DNA of 64,000 nucleotides. Origin: Chitinophagaceae bacterium (GTDB lineage: Bacteria; Bacteroidota; Bacteroidia; Chitinophagales; Chitinophagaceae). The notes below the pieces were generated by a model. It was not told the origin of the DNA and did not search any database. It saw nothing but the letters and a program-made list of their open reading frames with translations. Shown piece after piece: positions 17,353 through 27,314 of the stretch. Position 1 is the stretch's first letter. Every line of letters starts with the position of its first letter. The translations under genes were made by a program, and so were the position numbers. Where the stretch lies: positions 1,116,001 to 1,180,000 of the forward strand of contig JADJLJ010000001.1 of the NCBI GenBank assembly GCA_016710165.1. Reading direction: 5' to 3'.

Positions 17353-20300
17353 ATGAAGAAAATGATTGCTTCCTGCTGTATCGTTATGCTGTACAGCCTG
17401 ATAACTACTGCACAGACCGACGCCGGGCTTTTTCGTTTCCCCGATGTATCCAAAACACAGATCGTTTTTACCTACGGCAATGATATCTGGGTAATGCCCA
17501 AAGAGGGCGGTACAGCCGAAAAGCTAAGCTCCCCGGCGGGTGTGGAAAGCTTTCCAAAATTCTCGCCCGATGGAAAGACCATTGCCTTCAGCGGCAACTA
17601 CGATGGCAACAGCGATGCCTATACCATTCCGGTGAATGGAGGGGTACCCCTTCGCCTTACCCAGCATGGTTTCCCCGACAGGGTGGTTGACTGGACACCG
17701 GATGGCAAGCGGGTGCTGTTTGCATCCGGCCGGGAAAGCGGAAGGGACCGTTTCAACCAGTTCTTTACCGTTGCTGCCAATGGCGGCCCTGCTGAAAAAC
17801 TTCCCTTTGCCTATGCCGAGTTCGGCTCTTATTCTCCCGATGGGAAAAAGATGGCCGTAATTTTTGTATCGCAGGCATTCCGCAGCTGGAAAAGATACCG
17901 GGGCGGATGGAGGGCCAATATCCATCTCTTCAATTTCAGCAACAATACGTCTGAAAATATTTCAGCCAGTGAAACAGCCGGCAACGAATTCCCGATGTGG
18001 AAGGACGATCATATTTATTTCCTCAGCGACCGGGGCCCTGAACAACGCATGAACCTCTGGCGCTATTCGGTAAGCACCAAAAAATACGAACAGCTTACCA
18101 GCTATAAAGACTACGATATCCATTTCCCCTCTGCCGGGCCCGATGATATTGTTTTTGAACAGGCAGGAAAATTATGCCTCTTCAGCTTTGCCTCGCAAAA
18201 GATAAGAACCGTGAACGTGAACCTGGTCACCGATAAAGCGGCATTGAAACCCCGGTCAGTTACTGCCGACCGCTATGTGCAGCACGTGAACATCAGTCCC
18301 GATGGCAACCGGGTGCTGGTGGAGGCAAGGGGCGATGTATTTTCGTTACCTGCCGAAAATGGTTTTGTAAAGAACCTCACCCGCAGCACGGAATCCAACG
18401 AGCGCTACCCTTCCTGGTCGCCCGATGGAAATACCGTGGCCTACTGGAGCGACCAGGACGGCGAATATGAATTGTGGCTGTCGCAACCCGGCAGCGATGC
18501 CCCGGCAAAAAAAATAACCAACTACAACAAAGGCTTCCGGTACCATATCTTCTGGTCGCCCGACAGTAAGAAACTTGTTTTTATTGACCAGGCCATGAAA
18601 ATAAAAATGGTGGACGCAACCAACGGCAGTACCACCGATGTTGACCAGGCCCTGCGCTTCATGCACGGCGGCTGCGAAGGATTCCGCGTAAGCTGGTCGC
18701 CCGACAGCCGCTGGTTCACCTACAGCCGCGACCTGGATAATTACCTCAACGCTGTTTTTATTTACGACGCTAAAAATAAAAAGAACCAGCAGGTAACCGA
18801 TGGCTATTACAACTGCGATAACCCGGTATTTGATGCCGAAGGAAAATATCTATTCCTGGCCACCAACCAGAATTTCATCCCGTACTACAGCGATATTGAT
18901 AACTCCTTCATTTATGGCAACAGTACCCAGCTTGCCGCCATCTCTTTACGGAAGGACATTCCATCCATCCTGTATCCAAAGAATGACACGGTGCTGGTAA
19001 AGACGGATGATGCCGGTAAGAAAAAGGATAGCGTAAAAAAAGCAACGCCCTCTTCCGAAATTGATTTCGAGGGCATGCAGGCACGCATGCAGATACTGCC
19101 GCCTGCCACCGGCAACTATGGTTACCTGGCTGCGGCCAAAGGAAAACTCATTTACCAGAAATTACCCAATACCGGCAGCCCCGCTGATGCAAGGCCGGTG
19201 CTTAAATATTTTGACCTCGACAAGCGGGAAGAAAAAACCATTTTAGAGAACCTGAATAATTTCTGGATGTCGGCGAATGGAAGCAAAATTTTAGTTCAGC
19301 GTACCGGCGCCTACGTGGTGATAAAGCCCGAGGAGAACCAGAAATTTGAAAAGACGGTCCGCCTGAATGAAATGGAGATGATGGTGGACCCCCGGGCCGA
19401 ATGGAAAGAACTGTTTACCGATGCCTGGCGGCTGGAAAGGGATTATTTCTACGACCCCAACATGCACGGCGTGAACTGGAACACCGTGAAAGAACGCTAT
19501 GCAAAAATGCTGGAAGGCGCACTTACAAGAGAAGAAGTGGACTTCATTATCGGCGAAATGATCGGCGAACTGAATGCCTCGCACACCTACCATGGCGGCG
19601 GCGATATGGAAAGGCCCAATACCAAGGCGGTAGGCTACCTGGGTGTGGACTGGCAGGCCGAAGGAAATTTCTACAAGATAAAGCGCATCCTGCGTGGACC
19701 CTCCTGGGATGCACAGACCCGTTCATCCATCGACCAGCCGGGCATTGATATCCCGGAAGGCAGTTACATACTGGCGGTGAACGGCATGCCCATTACCACG
19801 GAGTATGAACCCCATGCATTTTTCCAGGGGCTGGATAATAAAACAGCAGAGCTTACTTATAACAGCAGCCCTTCTTTTTCCGGCGCCAAAACAGCCATTG
19901 TGCAAATGATGGGTAATGAATACCGCCTGCGTTTTATTGCCTGGATGGAAGCCAACCGCAAAAGAGTGGATGAAGCCAGCAATGGCGAAGTTGGTTATAT
20001 ATATGTGCCCAGCACAGGCCGCGACGGGCAGGAAGAACTCACCCGCCAGTTCAATGCACAGTGGGATAAAAAAGCATTGCTGATAGACGAACGTTTTAAC
20101 AGCGGCGGACAGATACCCGACCGTTTTATTGAAATGCTGAACCGTACGCCCCTTGCCTACTGGGCCACCCGCGACGGCGCTGCCTGGCCCTGGCCACCCT
20201 TTGCGCATTTTGGTCCCAAGGTAATGCTGATCAACGGATGGAGCGGCAGTGGCGGCGATGCCTTCCCCGACTATTTTAAAAAGAAAGGCCTTGGCCCGCT

Positions 20301-20589
20301 CATTGGTGCAAGAACATGGGGCGGGCTGATCGGCATCAGCGGCATGCCCTTATTGATCGACGGCGGAAACATTACAGCACCCTCTTTCCGAATGTACAAC
20401 CCCGATGGCACCTGGTTTAAAGAAGGTCATGGGGTAGACCCCGACATAGCCGTTGACGAAGACCTTGGCCTGATGAGCAAGGGCATTGACCCGCAACTGG
20501 AACGTGCCATTACCGAAATAAAGACCCTGCTGAAGAATAAAGCATACACGGCGCCGAAGCAGCCGGGGTATGAGAGGAAGGGGAATTGA
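17353..20589 (+). CDS. Tricorn-protease-like S41 family peptidase
   Basis: This 1078-residue exported protein begins with a signal peptide ending LITTAQ. The first ~650 residues form PD40/WD40-like propeller repeats with recurring FSPDGKT, WTPDGKR and WSPDG patterns. A tricorn C1-type helical region follows, with the SHTYHGGGD segment where tricorn has its catalytic serine/histidine pair. Next is a PDZ-like region (GSYILAVNGMPITTEYEP) and the S41 core with nucleophile region NGWSGSGGDAFPDYF and GARTWGGLIGISG. Tricorn cleaves peptides released by upstream proteases; here it probably works in the periplasm. The length matches the family. It appears monocistronic, with repeat-rich DNA on both sides. 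Confidence 0.95.
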   Translation: MKKMIASCCIVMLYSLITTAQTDAGLFRFPDVSKTQIVFTYGNDIWVMPKEGGTAEKLSSPAGVESFPKFSPDGKTIAFSGNYDGNSDAYTIPVNGGVPLRLTQHGFPDRVVDWTPDGKRVLFASGRESGRDRFNQFFTVAANGGPAEKLPFAYAEFGSYSPDGKKMAVIFVSQAFRSWKRYRGGWRANIHLFNFSNNTSENISASETAGNEFPMWKDDHIYFLSDRGPEQRMNLWRYSVSTKKYEQLTSYKDYDIHFPSAGPDDIVFEQAGKLCLFSFASQKIRTVNVNLVTDKAALKPRSVTADRYVQHVNISPDGNRVLVEARGDVFSLPAENGFVKNLTRSTESNERYPSWSPDGNTVAYWSDQDGEYELWLSQPGSDAPAKKITNYNKGFRYHIFWSPDSKKLVFIDQAMKIKMVDATNGSTTDVDQALRFMHGGCEGFRVSWSPDSRWFTYSRDLDNYLNAVFIYDAKNKKNQQVTDGYYNCDNPVFDAEGKYLFLATNQNFIPYYSDIDNSFIYGNSTQLAAISLRKDIPSILYPKNDTVLVKTDDAGKKKDSVKKATPSSEIDFEGMQARMQILPPATGNYGYLAAAKGKLIYQKLPNTGSPADARPVLKYFDLDKREEKTILENLNNFWMSANGSKILVQRTGAYVVIKPEENQKFEKTVRLNEMEMMVDPRAEWKELFTDAWRLERDYFYDPNMHGVNWNTVKERYAKMLEGALTREEVDFIIGEMIGELNASHTYHGGGDMERPNTKAVGYLGVDWQAEGNFYKIKRILRGPSWDAQTRSSIDQPGIDIPEGSYILAVNGMPITTEYEPHAFFQGLDNKTAELTYNSSPSFSGAKTAIVQMMGNEYRLRFIAWMEANRKRVDEASNGEVGYIYVPSTGRDGQEELTRQFNAQWDKKALLIDERFNSGGQIPDRFIEMLNRTPLAYWATRDGAAWPWPPFAHFGPKVMLINGWSGSGGDAFPDYFKKKGLGPLIGARTWGGLIGISGMPLLIDGGNITAPSFRMYNPDGTWFKEGHGVDPDIAVDEDLGLMSKGIDPQLERAITEIKTLLKNKAYTAPKQPGYERKGN

Positions 20590-21185
20590 GGGTGGGGAAT
20601 TAAAAATTAAAAATGAAGAATTAAAAATGAGGCTGATCCCGGTTTATGTAATAGAACCTAGGTACCGTAGAAATACGCTTTCTGTTTTAAATAGAAATTC
20701 GTTTCTTCATCTTGTTTCATGAAGACATGACCCGGCGTGGACATGCCAGGTTTTAAAACCCAAACTGTGCAAACACAAATTTTAGGATAAATAAACTGAC
20801 ACAACCCTGTGTCGACGCAAATTATCGGATAAAAGAACTGACACAACCATGTGGCGGCACGATGGCTGAATAAAAAAACTGACAAGGGGCTGAAGGTTAT
20901 CCGCTGGCCCCTTTTTAAGTACCAACCCGGGTACCATACGTAGTTCTACGGTAGTACGGCATTTATATTTTACTATCTTAGAGCCCGGCAAAACACCTAC
21001 CTTCTATCTGCAAGAAAACCCTGGTAGAACCAGTACCCCATAGAATAGTATGAAATAAAATGAGTTTTATACGTCAATAATCTTCGAATGAGATGCATTG
21101 ATGTACTTATTAACATCAATACAGACGTTGTATGCAACCAATTGGCGACGCTATTAAACCAAACTTTTACATTAATTGAACTGAC
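20590..21185. other. Non-coding, repeat-bearing gap at the left edge of the A+T-rich island
   Basis: The 596 bases hold a short A+T array (about 20598-20630, ATTAAAAAT units), then a 42-bp direct repeat (20774-20899). From about 20900 there are short inverted words built from GGTACC, TACGTAG and CTACGGTAG. From about 21000 composition turns A+T-rich and continues into the helicase. No coding sequence with convincing composition was found. Confidence 0.6.
20774..20899. repeat. Three imperfect 42-bp direct repeats
   Basis: Units at 20774-20815, 20816-20857 and 20858-20899 share a GGATAAA-type block followed by AACTGACA and a GTG(T/G)CG-like end. The first two are clearly alike; the third is degraded in its 5' and 3' parts. 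Their role is unknown. Confidence 0.75.
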
Positions 21186-23091
21186 ATGGCATGGAATGAT
21201 AACTTAGAAGGACAGGCTTTAGCAATTGCATCTTCAAATGAAAATAGAATACGAGTTGTAGCTGGACCTGGGTCAGGAAAAACTTTTTCTCTTATGAGAA
21301 GAATTGCACGACTTCTTGAAAGCGGAGTTGACCCTCATTCAATTTTGCTTTCAACTTTTACAAGAACTGCGGCACATGACCTGAAAAAAAGAATTGATGA
21401 AGTTAGGTGTAGCAGGTGCAGACCAAGTAAGGGCAGGAACACTTCATTCCTTTTGTTTCGGTATACTTATGAAAGATGCGGTGCTGCAAATTACAGGTAG
21501 ACATCCACGACCACTTTTTAACTACGAAACAGAATTTGTGCTGCGTGACTTACAAAAGAAAACCGGATTAGGGAAAAGACAACTTTAAAAAAAGATAAAA
21601 GCATTTGAAGCCGCTTGGGCAAGATTGCAGTCAGACACTCCAGGTTGGCCACAAGATACAGACGATAAGTCGTTTCAAAACACTCTCATTTCTTATTTGA
21701 AGTTTCATAAGTCAATGCTAATAGGTGAAGTAATCCCAGAAGCCTTAAAGTATTTGCGAAACAATCCACAGGCAGAAGAACGTACAATGTTTCAGCATGT
21801 GTTTGTTGACGAGTACCAGGACTTAAACAAAGCCGAACAAGAACTCGTTAACACACTTGCAGCAAATTGTAATTTCATGATAATCGGTGACGAAGACCAA
21901 TCTATTTATGAAAGATTTAGAAATGCACATCCAGAAGGAATAAGAACCTTTAATGTACAGCATAATGGAACAGTAGATTATCCATTAGCTGTTTGCAGAA
22001 GATGTCCGACTGATATTGTAAAAGCTGCAGATAAGTTTATTCAAAATAATTTGAATCGTGAACCAAGAAACCTAACTCCAAAACCAGATAATCCAATTGG
22101 AAAAATTCATTCAATTCAATGGCCAAGTTTTTCAGATGAAAAAGATGGTATTGTGGATTTTATTAAGTATAGGATTAAGGAAGGAACAAACCCTGGACAA
22201 ATTTTAGTAATGTGCCCAAGGAGAGATATTGGTTATGCAATCAAAGAAAGATTGATTGAACAAGGAGTTGAAGCCCATAGTTTTTTCAGCGAAGAGATTT
22301 TTGAAAATGTAAAAGCTCAAGTTGCAATGACGCTTTTAAATTTGTTGGTAAACAAGAACGATAGAGTTGCTTTAAGATGTTGGCTTGGGTTTGGAAATTC
22401 AACAGCAAATGTCACCGGTTACGCGAACCTTATGAAATACTGGGAGGATAATACTATTTCACCTTATGAAGCAGCTGACTTACTTTATCAAAAGAAAATT
22501 TCACTAAGCTATTCATATCACACTATTGAACGGTTCAAATTACTTCAGGAAGAATTCAAAAAATACAATGGAAAGAAAGTCTCAGAAATCATTTCAGAAT
22601 TATTTCCAAAAACTGAAACATGGGCTTTTCCGTTTGTAGAACTTGTTGATGAATTAGATGATGAAGAACATTCTGTTACTGATATTCAAAATGAAATTCG
22701 TTCTAATGTAATCAATCCCGAAATGCCTTTGGATGTTGAGTATGTTCGCATCATGAGCATTCACAAATCAAAAGGTTTGACCTCTGACATTAGTATTATT
22801 TGCGGTGTTATTGAAGGATTGATTCCAAGAGTAGATAATGAATTGCAAGGAGAAGAAGCAACCCGATTTATTGAGGAGCAACGAAGATTGTTTTTTGTTG
22901 GAATAACAAGACCACGACAGGAATTAGTCATTTCAAGTGCCAGCCGTATTCCAAAAACATTGGCTTATGGATTGGGACAAAAAGTTCCTTGGACGATGAG
23001 TCCAAATACAAAAGCAATTGCATCATCATTTCTATCACAATTAGGAGACGATTTTCCTGATGCTATTGCAGGTGAAGATTGGACTTTCTAA
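21186..23091 (+). pseudogene. UvrD/Rep-type superfamily 1 helicase, broken by a frameshift and a stop
   Basis: Conserved helicase blocks are all present but not in one frame. Walker A GPGSGKTFSLMRRIARLL and LLSTFTRTAAHDLKKRIDE are in the first frame from ATG 21186. One extra base, G at about 21402, shifts into the frame encoding VAGADQVRAGTLHSFCFGIL. That frame has a TAA at 21586-21588 and then continues to the end. Walker B FVDEYQDLNKAEQ, GDEDQSIYERFRNAHPEG, SIHKSKGLT and FFVGITRPRQEL follow. Without the two lesions it would be about 635 residues. Composition is clearly A+T-richer than the flanking housekeeping genes, suggesting transfer. A SIR2-domain gene lies 289 bases downstream, a pairing suggestive of phage defence. 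The frameshift could be a sequencing error; the in-frame stop is harder to explain that way. Confidence 0.88.
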
Positions 23092-23118
23092 AATGTATTG
23101 CAAATTTGAGACAACATA

Positions 23119-23158
23119 AATACCAATGGAATATTTTGCTGGATACAACATTGGTATT
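23119..23158. other. 10-bp inverted repeat after the helicase
   Basis: AATACCAATG at 23119-23128 and its exact complement CATTGGTATT at 23149-23158 enclose a 20-base loop, just after the helicase stop. There is no T-run, so it is not a standard terminator. The remainder of 23092-23380 holds no convincing gene on either strand. Confidence 0.6.
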
Positions 23159-23380
23159 GCCAATAATGGACTGGGCATTCGAGCAATCAGCAGCGGTAAT
23201 TCTGTTGTAATCTGGTTCGGGGCTCGACGAATAAAGCCCAGCTTTAGTTATTAATATTAACTTTATCAAAAAGTCAGGCAGCGGTTCCGGGCGGACGAAT
23301 ATAAAATTCCCCACGATCGGCAATACCTGCCCGTTAGCTGCCATTTTCAGGAAGCATTAGTATAATTTGAGTTTAAAATA

Positions 23381-24580
23381 ATGGGCAATACAATATCACT
23401 TTTACTTGGAAGCGGTTTTTCAGTTGCAGACGGAATTCCGTTAATTTCAGAAGTAAACAAAAAAATAGGGGAGATAACTGAGAACGATATTTACATTCAT
23501 TCTGACATGACAGCCTCCCTTGTGCAAAAAGATTCAACCATTAATTTCAGGATTAATAAAAAAGATGAATTATTTTTTGTTGAGTTTCTCAAATTCTATT
23601 CAACAACTATTCTAAAGAATCCAAGTGATTTTAACTATGAAATACTTTTCGACTATCTAACTGCATATTCAAGATTTGATAAACATTTCGATGAAGTTCA
23701 TAATTTTTGTGAAGAGTTCCGCAATAAATATACTTCTCATTTAGACTTCATTGATAGTGATGATAACCTTATTTTTCATTTTAAAACCTATTTTTCTACA
23801 ATTGTCTCAAGTTATTTTCAAACTGCAAGGCATTATGAAGATATCAGTCTAGGCAATTATCCGCCCTATGATAACTTTATAAGCTTTCTTCAGCAAGTAA
23901 TAAAATCTAGTAATGTAAGGGTCCATTCGTTAAATCATGACCTTTTATTTGAACACATAGCATCTAAAGCTTCAAATTTATGGCAATATTTTACTGACGG
24001 TTACGAAGAATTGGGTTCCCCATATTATGGAGAAGTATATACTCGCCAAGGTATCAATAAATCATATAGGGTAAGATTAAAACAGTTTACTAACAATTTC
24101 AAAAATCAATTAGCTTATTATAAACTCCATGGTAGTATTGATTGTTATGTTGCGGATATAAGCTCTGCAGACCAAACAAGAATAAAAAAAGACTATGGCG
24201 TGTCGCAAATCTATCAAGAACATAAAGATCCAAATACAAATGATTATTCCTATAAAAGTGCTTTCCAACACGTTTACCCAGATTTTCTATCTGGCACTAC
24301 TTCCAAAATTGTTCAATATAACATTCCGTATTACCAAAATTTAATTGAGCAATTTAAAAGCAACTTAAAAGAGTCTAATATACTTTTTGTCATTGGCTAT
24401 GGCTTCAAAGACGAGGGTATAAATAATATTTTAGTTAGCAACTTCCTAGCAGACGGTAAAAAAATGGTTGTCATAGACATTATCAAACCTCTATCATCGT
24501 TAGTAACAGATTTTAATGTCAATGTAATTGAAAAGCCCTTCATTCAAGTTAGTTACTCAGAATTCATGGCTGAATTGTAG
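23381..24580 (+). CDS. SIR2-like domain protein, candidate defence NADase
   Basis: The 399-residue protein opens with a Rossmann glycine loop typical of SIR2-like proteins (LLLGSGFSVADGIP, residues 7-20). Later come the HSLNHDLLFE block (about 182-191, with the conserved N and D), YKLHGSID with H250, the usual catalytic histidine position, and VIGYGFKDEGIN (337-348). SIR2-like domains in bacterial immunity proteins degrade NAD+ during phage infection. Here that is an inference from family and from the A+T-rich neighbourhood next to a helicase. No membrane segment or extra known domain is seen. The gene is intact while its neighbour is broken, so it may act alone. Confidence 0.85.
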   Translation: MGNTISLLLGSGFSVADGIPLISEVNKKIGEITENDIYIHSDMTASLVQKDSTINFRINKKDELFFVEFLKFYSTTILKNPSDFNYEILFDYLTAYSRFDKHFDEVHNFCEEFRNKYTSHLDFIDSDDNLIFHFKTYFSTIVSSYFQTARHYEDISLGNYPPYDNFISFLQQVIKSSNVRVHSLNHDLLFEHIASKASNLWQYFTDGYEELGSPYYGEVYTRQGINKSYRVRLKQFTNNFKNQLAYYKLHGSIDCYVADISSADQTRIKKDYGVSQIYQEHKDPNTNDYSYKSAFQHVYPDFLSGTTSKIVQYNIPYYQNLIEQFKSNLKESNILFVIGYGFKDEGINNILVSNFLADGKKMVVIDIIKPLSSLVTDFNVNVIEKPFIQVSYSEFMAEL

Positions 24581-24598
24581 GCAATCATTAAACGCCCC

Positions 24599-24724
24599 CA
24601 CTGGCGCAAGTGTTCCCCACCCAAATACTCAAATTACAAACGTAAAGTTCATGGGATCCCACACTGGCGCAAGTGTTCCCCACCCAAATAATCAAATTAC
24701 AAACGTAAAGTTCATGGGATCACT
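24599..24724. repeat. 63-bp tandem duplication after the SIR2 gene
   Basis: Two nearly identical copies (24599-24661 and 24662-24724) both begin CACTGGCGCAAGTGTTCCCC and end at TTCATGGGATC plus two bases. The start can fold as CACT...AGTG. The array marks the right end of the A+T-rich island. Confidence 0.9.
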
Positions 24725-24776
24725 TGTGTCTTTTAGATCTACCGGACTGTGTCCGGGATTTGAAATACATATGCTC

Positions 24777-24974
24777 GCAGCATACTCCCAAATAAAAATT
24801 ATATAATTCGGTTCAACAAATAACGCCGTTGGTCAAAGACCAGACGGCGGCCCCAACCCCTCTTTGCGCCCTTTGCGATAATCTCTGTGTTCTTTGCGGT
24901 TACCCTTCGGCCTCCCCCGAGATAAAACCTAACCGCAAAGAACGCAAAGGAAATACACGCAAAGAACGCAAAGC
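24777..24974. repeat. Long intergenic repeat, left copy
   Basis: The block starts GCAGCATACTCCCAAATAAA, contains the hairpin TTGGTCAAAGACCA within GCCGTTGGTC...GACGGC, and ends in an inverted pair built on TTTGCGGTTACCC and AACCGCAAAGAACGCAAAGG. Near-identical sequence occurs at 26185-26586, on the other side of the methyltransferase gene. The rest of the gap to 25261 contains a GATCCG...CGGATC hairpin at 25111-25129 and a TACTTTTG box at 25086-25093 that could be a promoter. Confidence 0.9.
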
Positions 24975-25261
24975 CGCTCAGCCGCTTTTGCCCTTCCCCC
25001 TACCCGGCAATGGGCGGACCGGCACCGGAGGTTGGATGATGATCACCGTTCGGAAAGTTCCGGATAAAAGAACTTCACCGCAGTTTACTTTTGTTGTGTT
25101 GAAGCGACGATCCGCTTTAAACGGATCATACGGGTGCAGGTATACGCAACACAACCCGATAATAAAAACCGGTTCCTGCTTATAAACACAGACATTCGCA
25201 GTGCTTACCGGTACTGGTTTGCTGCGGCGATAAAAATCAGTAATCAAAAAACAAAATAAAC

Positions 25262-26074
25262 ATGAATCCGAACAAAGCACTTTGGGAAAAAGGAGACTTT
25301 ACCCAGCTCGCAAAAACAATGCGTGAAAGCGGGGAAGCATTGGTAGCCTCATTGGGCATAACAAAAGACCTTAAAATTCTTGACCTGGGTTGCGGAGACG
25401 GAACCACCGCCATACCCCAGGCAAGATCGGGTGCCACGGTGCTGGGAGTAGACATAGCCAGCAACCTGGTTAAGGCAGGAAACAAAAGGGTGGAGGAAGA
25501 AGGGCTGAACAATATCCGTTTCCAGGAGGGTGATGCAACGGACCTGGCCGACCTTGATGATGATGGTTTTGACCTGGTGGTTAGCATTTTTGGCGCCATG
25601 TTTGCCCCAAAGCCCTACGAGGTAGCAAAGGAAATGGTACGTGTTACCAAACCCGGCGGAAGAATAGTGATGGGCAACTGGATCCCGGGAGATCCCACCC
25701 TGGTGGCACAGATACTTAAGATCAGTTCTGCCTATACACCGGCGCCACCCGAGGGTTTCATCAGCCCGATGTTATGGGGTAAAGAAGAAGAGGTTACAGA
25801 GCGCTTTGTAAACGCAGGTGTGGCAAAAGAAAACATCTCTTTCGCAAAAGACAGCTTTACATTTAATGCTCCGTATTCCCCATCTGCTTTTGTTAATGTA
25901 TTCAAGACCTACTATGGCCCCACCATGAATGCATTTGAAGCGGCAGAAAAAAACGGCAAGGCTTTGCAACTCGAGGAAGAACTGGAAACTTTGTTTAAAA
26001 GTCAAAACAAAAGTACCGGCAGTAATACCACTTCCATACCGGCAACTTACTTACGGGTAACGGTGAATGTATGA
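25262..26074 (+). CDS. Class I SAM-dependent methyltransferase
   Basis: The 270-residue protein has the SAM-binding motif I ILDLGCGDGTTAIPQARSG, motif II acidic residue in VLGVDIASNLV, FQEGDATDLADL, and the post-motif MVRVTKPGGRIVMGNW. It resembles ubiquinone/menaquinone-type and small-molecule methyltransferases; the substrate is not evident. The gene stands alone and is flanked on both sides by copies of the same long repeat, so it may have moved or been duplicated as a cassette (inference). Confidence 0.92.
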   Translation: MNPNKALWEKGDFTQLAKTMRESGEALVASLGITKDLKILDLGCGDGTTAIPQARSGATVLGVDIASNLVKAGNKRVEEEGLNNIRFQEGDATDLADLDDDGFDLVVSIFGAMFAPKPYEVAKEMVRVTKPGGRIVMGNWIPGDPTLVAQILKISSAYTPAPPEGFISPMLWGKEEEVTERFVNAGVAKENISFAKDSFTFNAPYSPSAFVNVFKTYYGPTMNAFEAAEKNGKALQLEEELETLFKSQNKSTGSNTTSIPATYLRVTVNV

Positions 26075-26184
26075 CATGGGGAATGGCCGGCTGAACGGGC
26101 AAAAGCAATGAACGGGTAACGGTACACTTCACATAAAGCCGTTGGCCGGAAGGCTGGCGGCTTTTTCGTTTTCATTTCAATATC

Positions 26185-26586
26185 TGCGTTCTTTGCGGTT
26201 ACCCTTTGGCTTGCGCCCGGGAAGAACCTAACCGCAAAGCACGCAAAGGAAATGCACGCAAAGAACGCAATGCCCATTCCCCGGCCAACGGGCAGCATAC
26301 TCCCAAATAAAAATTATATGAATGCGGTTCAACAAATAACGCTGTTGGTCAAAGACCAGAAAAAAAATGCCCCGCTTTGCGCCCTTTGCGATAATCTCTG
26401 CGTGCTTTGCGGTTACCCTTCGCATCCGCCCGGGAAGAACCTAACCGCAAAGCACGCAAAGGAAATGCACGCAAAGAACGCAATGCCCATTCCCCGACCA
26501 ACGGGCAGCATACTCCCAAATAAAGATCATATGAACGCGGTTCAACAAATAACGCCGTTGGTCAAAGACCGGACGGTGGCCCCAAT
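26185..26586. repeat. 213-bp tandem repeat: partial, full, partial
   Basis: A full unit runs 26292-26504, from GCAGCATACTCCC to the end of the AACCGCAAAG palindrome. The next unit begins exactly at 26505 and stops near 26586. A leading partial unit covers about 26185-26291. The order of blocks matches the single copy at 24777-24974. Confidence 0.9.
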
Positions 26587-26665
26587 GACATCTGTCAGCA
26601 CCGGTTCCTGATGAAGGTCATCCGCCGGTAACGGAAAGAAAGATAGCTTTACCCAAAACAGCATC

Positions 26666-26851
26666 ATGAAAAATGAAATCCAAAGGCACGGGCCAACCAA
26701 TGCAGTGTATGGCCTGGGGTTCATCGGGGCAGCCATCTTTTATATTTCGCATGCCACCGGTTTCTGGATGGGTGCACTGGGCATATTAAAGGCCCTGGTC
26801 TGGCCGGCCTTCCTGGTCTATGAAGCACTGAAGACAATGGGCGCTGCCTGA
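26666..26851 (+). CDS. Conserved 61-residue membrane protein
   Basis: The product begins MKNEIQRHGPTNAVYGLGFI and has two hydrophobic stretches, the second in FWMGALGILKALVWPAFLVY. Similar small proteins with a HGPTNAVYG start and PAFLVYEAL end occur widely in bacteria as hypothetical proteins. No function is known to me. Confidence 0.8.
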   Translation: MKNEIQRHGPTNAVYGLGFIGAAIFYISHATGFWMGALGILKALVWPAFLVYEALKTMGAA

Positions 26852-26989
26852 CCGGCCTTCTCCCCGACGCAAACCTGAGCGAAGTTGAAGGGTAACCGCA
26901 AAGGGTGCAAAGAGCCTGTTATAGCTCCACTCCCGGAATAATTAAATCTCCCGTTTTTGTATACCTTTATTTTACCTAAAACCTATCAT

Positions 26990-27274
26990 ATGCCCACACT
27001 TCAGATAGAACACGTTGTTCCCAATTACGAAGGATGGAAAAAGGCTTTTGAAAGTGATCCCATAAACAGGAAAAGTTCCGGCGTTAAAAGATACCGGATC
27101 TACAGGCCTGTAAATGACATGAACCTCGTCATCGTTGAACTTGACTTTGACAATATGGATGAACTCCAGTCCACCCTCCAGGCACTGCAGCTTTTATGGA
27201 ACAAGGTACAGGGATCTGTTATGGTGGATCCAAAAACAAGAATACTTGAAATAATAGAATCGAAAGAAGTGTAG
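26990..27274 (+). CDS. Small ferredoxin-like-fold protein (cyclase/monooxygenase-like)
   Basis: This 94-residue protein (ATG 26990, MPTLQIEHVVPNYEGWKKAF) alternates strands and helices as in dimeric alpha-beta barrel proteins, with VKRYRIYRPVNDMNLVIVEL in the centre. No catalytic residue can be named. The in-frame start at 26957 adds an unlikely extension and is not preferred. Confidence 0.7.
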   Translation: MPTLQIEHVVPNYEGWKKAFESDPINRKSSGVKRYRIYRPVNDMNLVIVELDFDNMDELQSTLQALQLLWNKVQGSVMVDPKTRILEIIESKEV

Positions 27275-27314
27275 CATATCCCTTCTTCGCTGCCGTTGGC
27301 CTGGCCGGCAGGTC

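Noticed and set aside
20658..20885. Minus-strand 75-codon frame with repeating CQFIYPKICV-like peptide
   Set aside because: The peptide repeat simply reflects the 42-bp DNA repeat; no start signal or homologue pattern is seen.
23063..23344. Minus-strand 93-codon frame after the helicase
   Set aside because: It overlaps the helicase end, contains an inverted repeat, and its composition does not look like a conserved protein.
23092..23380. Possible integron attC sites around the helicase and SIR2 genes (CGTTGTATGC near 21128, CCGTTAGCTGCC near 23332)
   Set aside because: The GTT core words deviate from GTTRRRY and no paired inner boxes or large palindrome typical of attC could be found.
24528..24806. 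Plus-strand frame covering the 63-bp duplication
   Set aside because: Starts inside the SIR2 gene and encodes only a duplicated low-information peptide.
26252..26611. 119-codon frame across the 213-bp array
   Set aside because: Its peptide duplicates with the DNA repeat and spans palindromes; better explained as repeat DNA.
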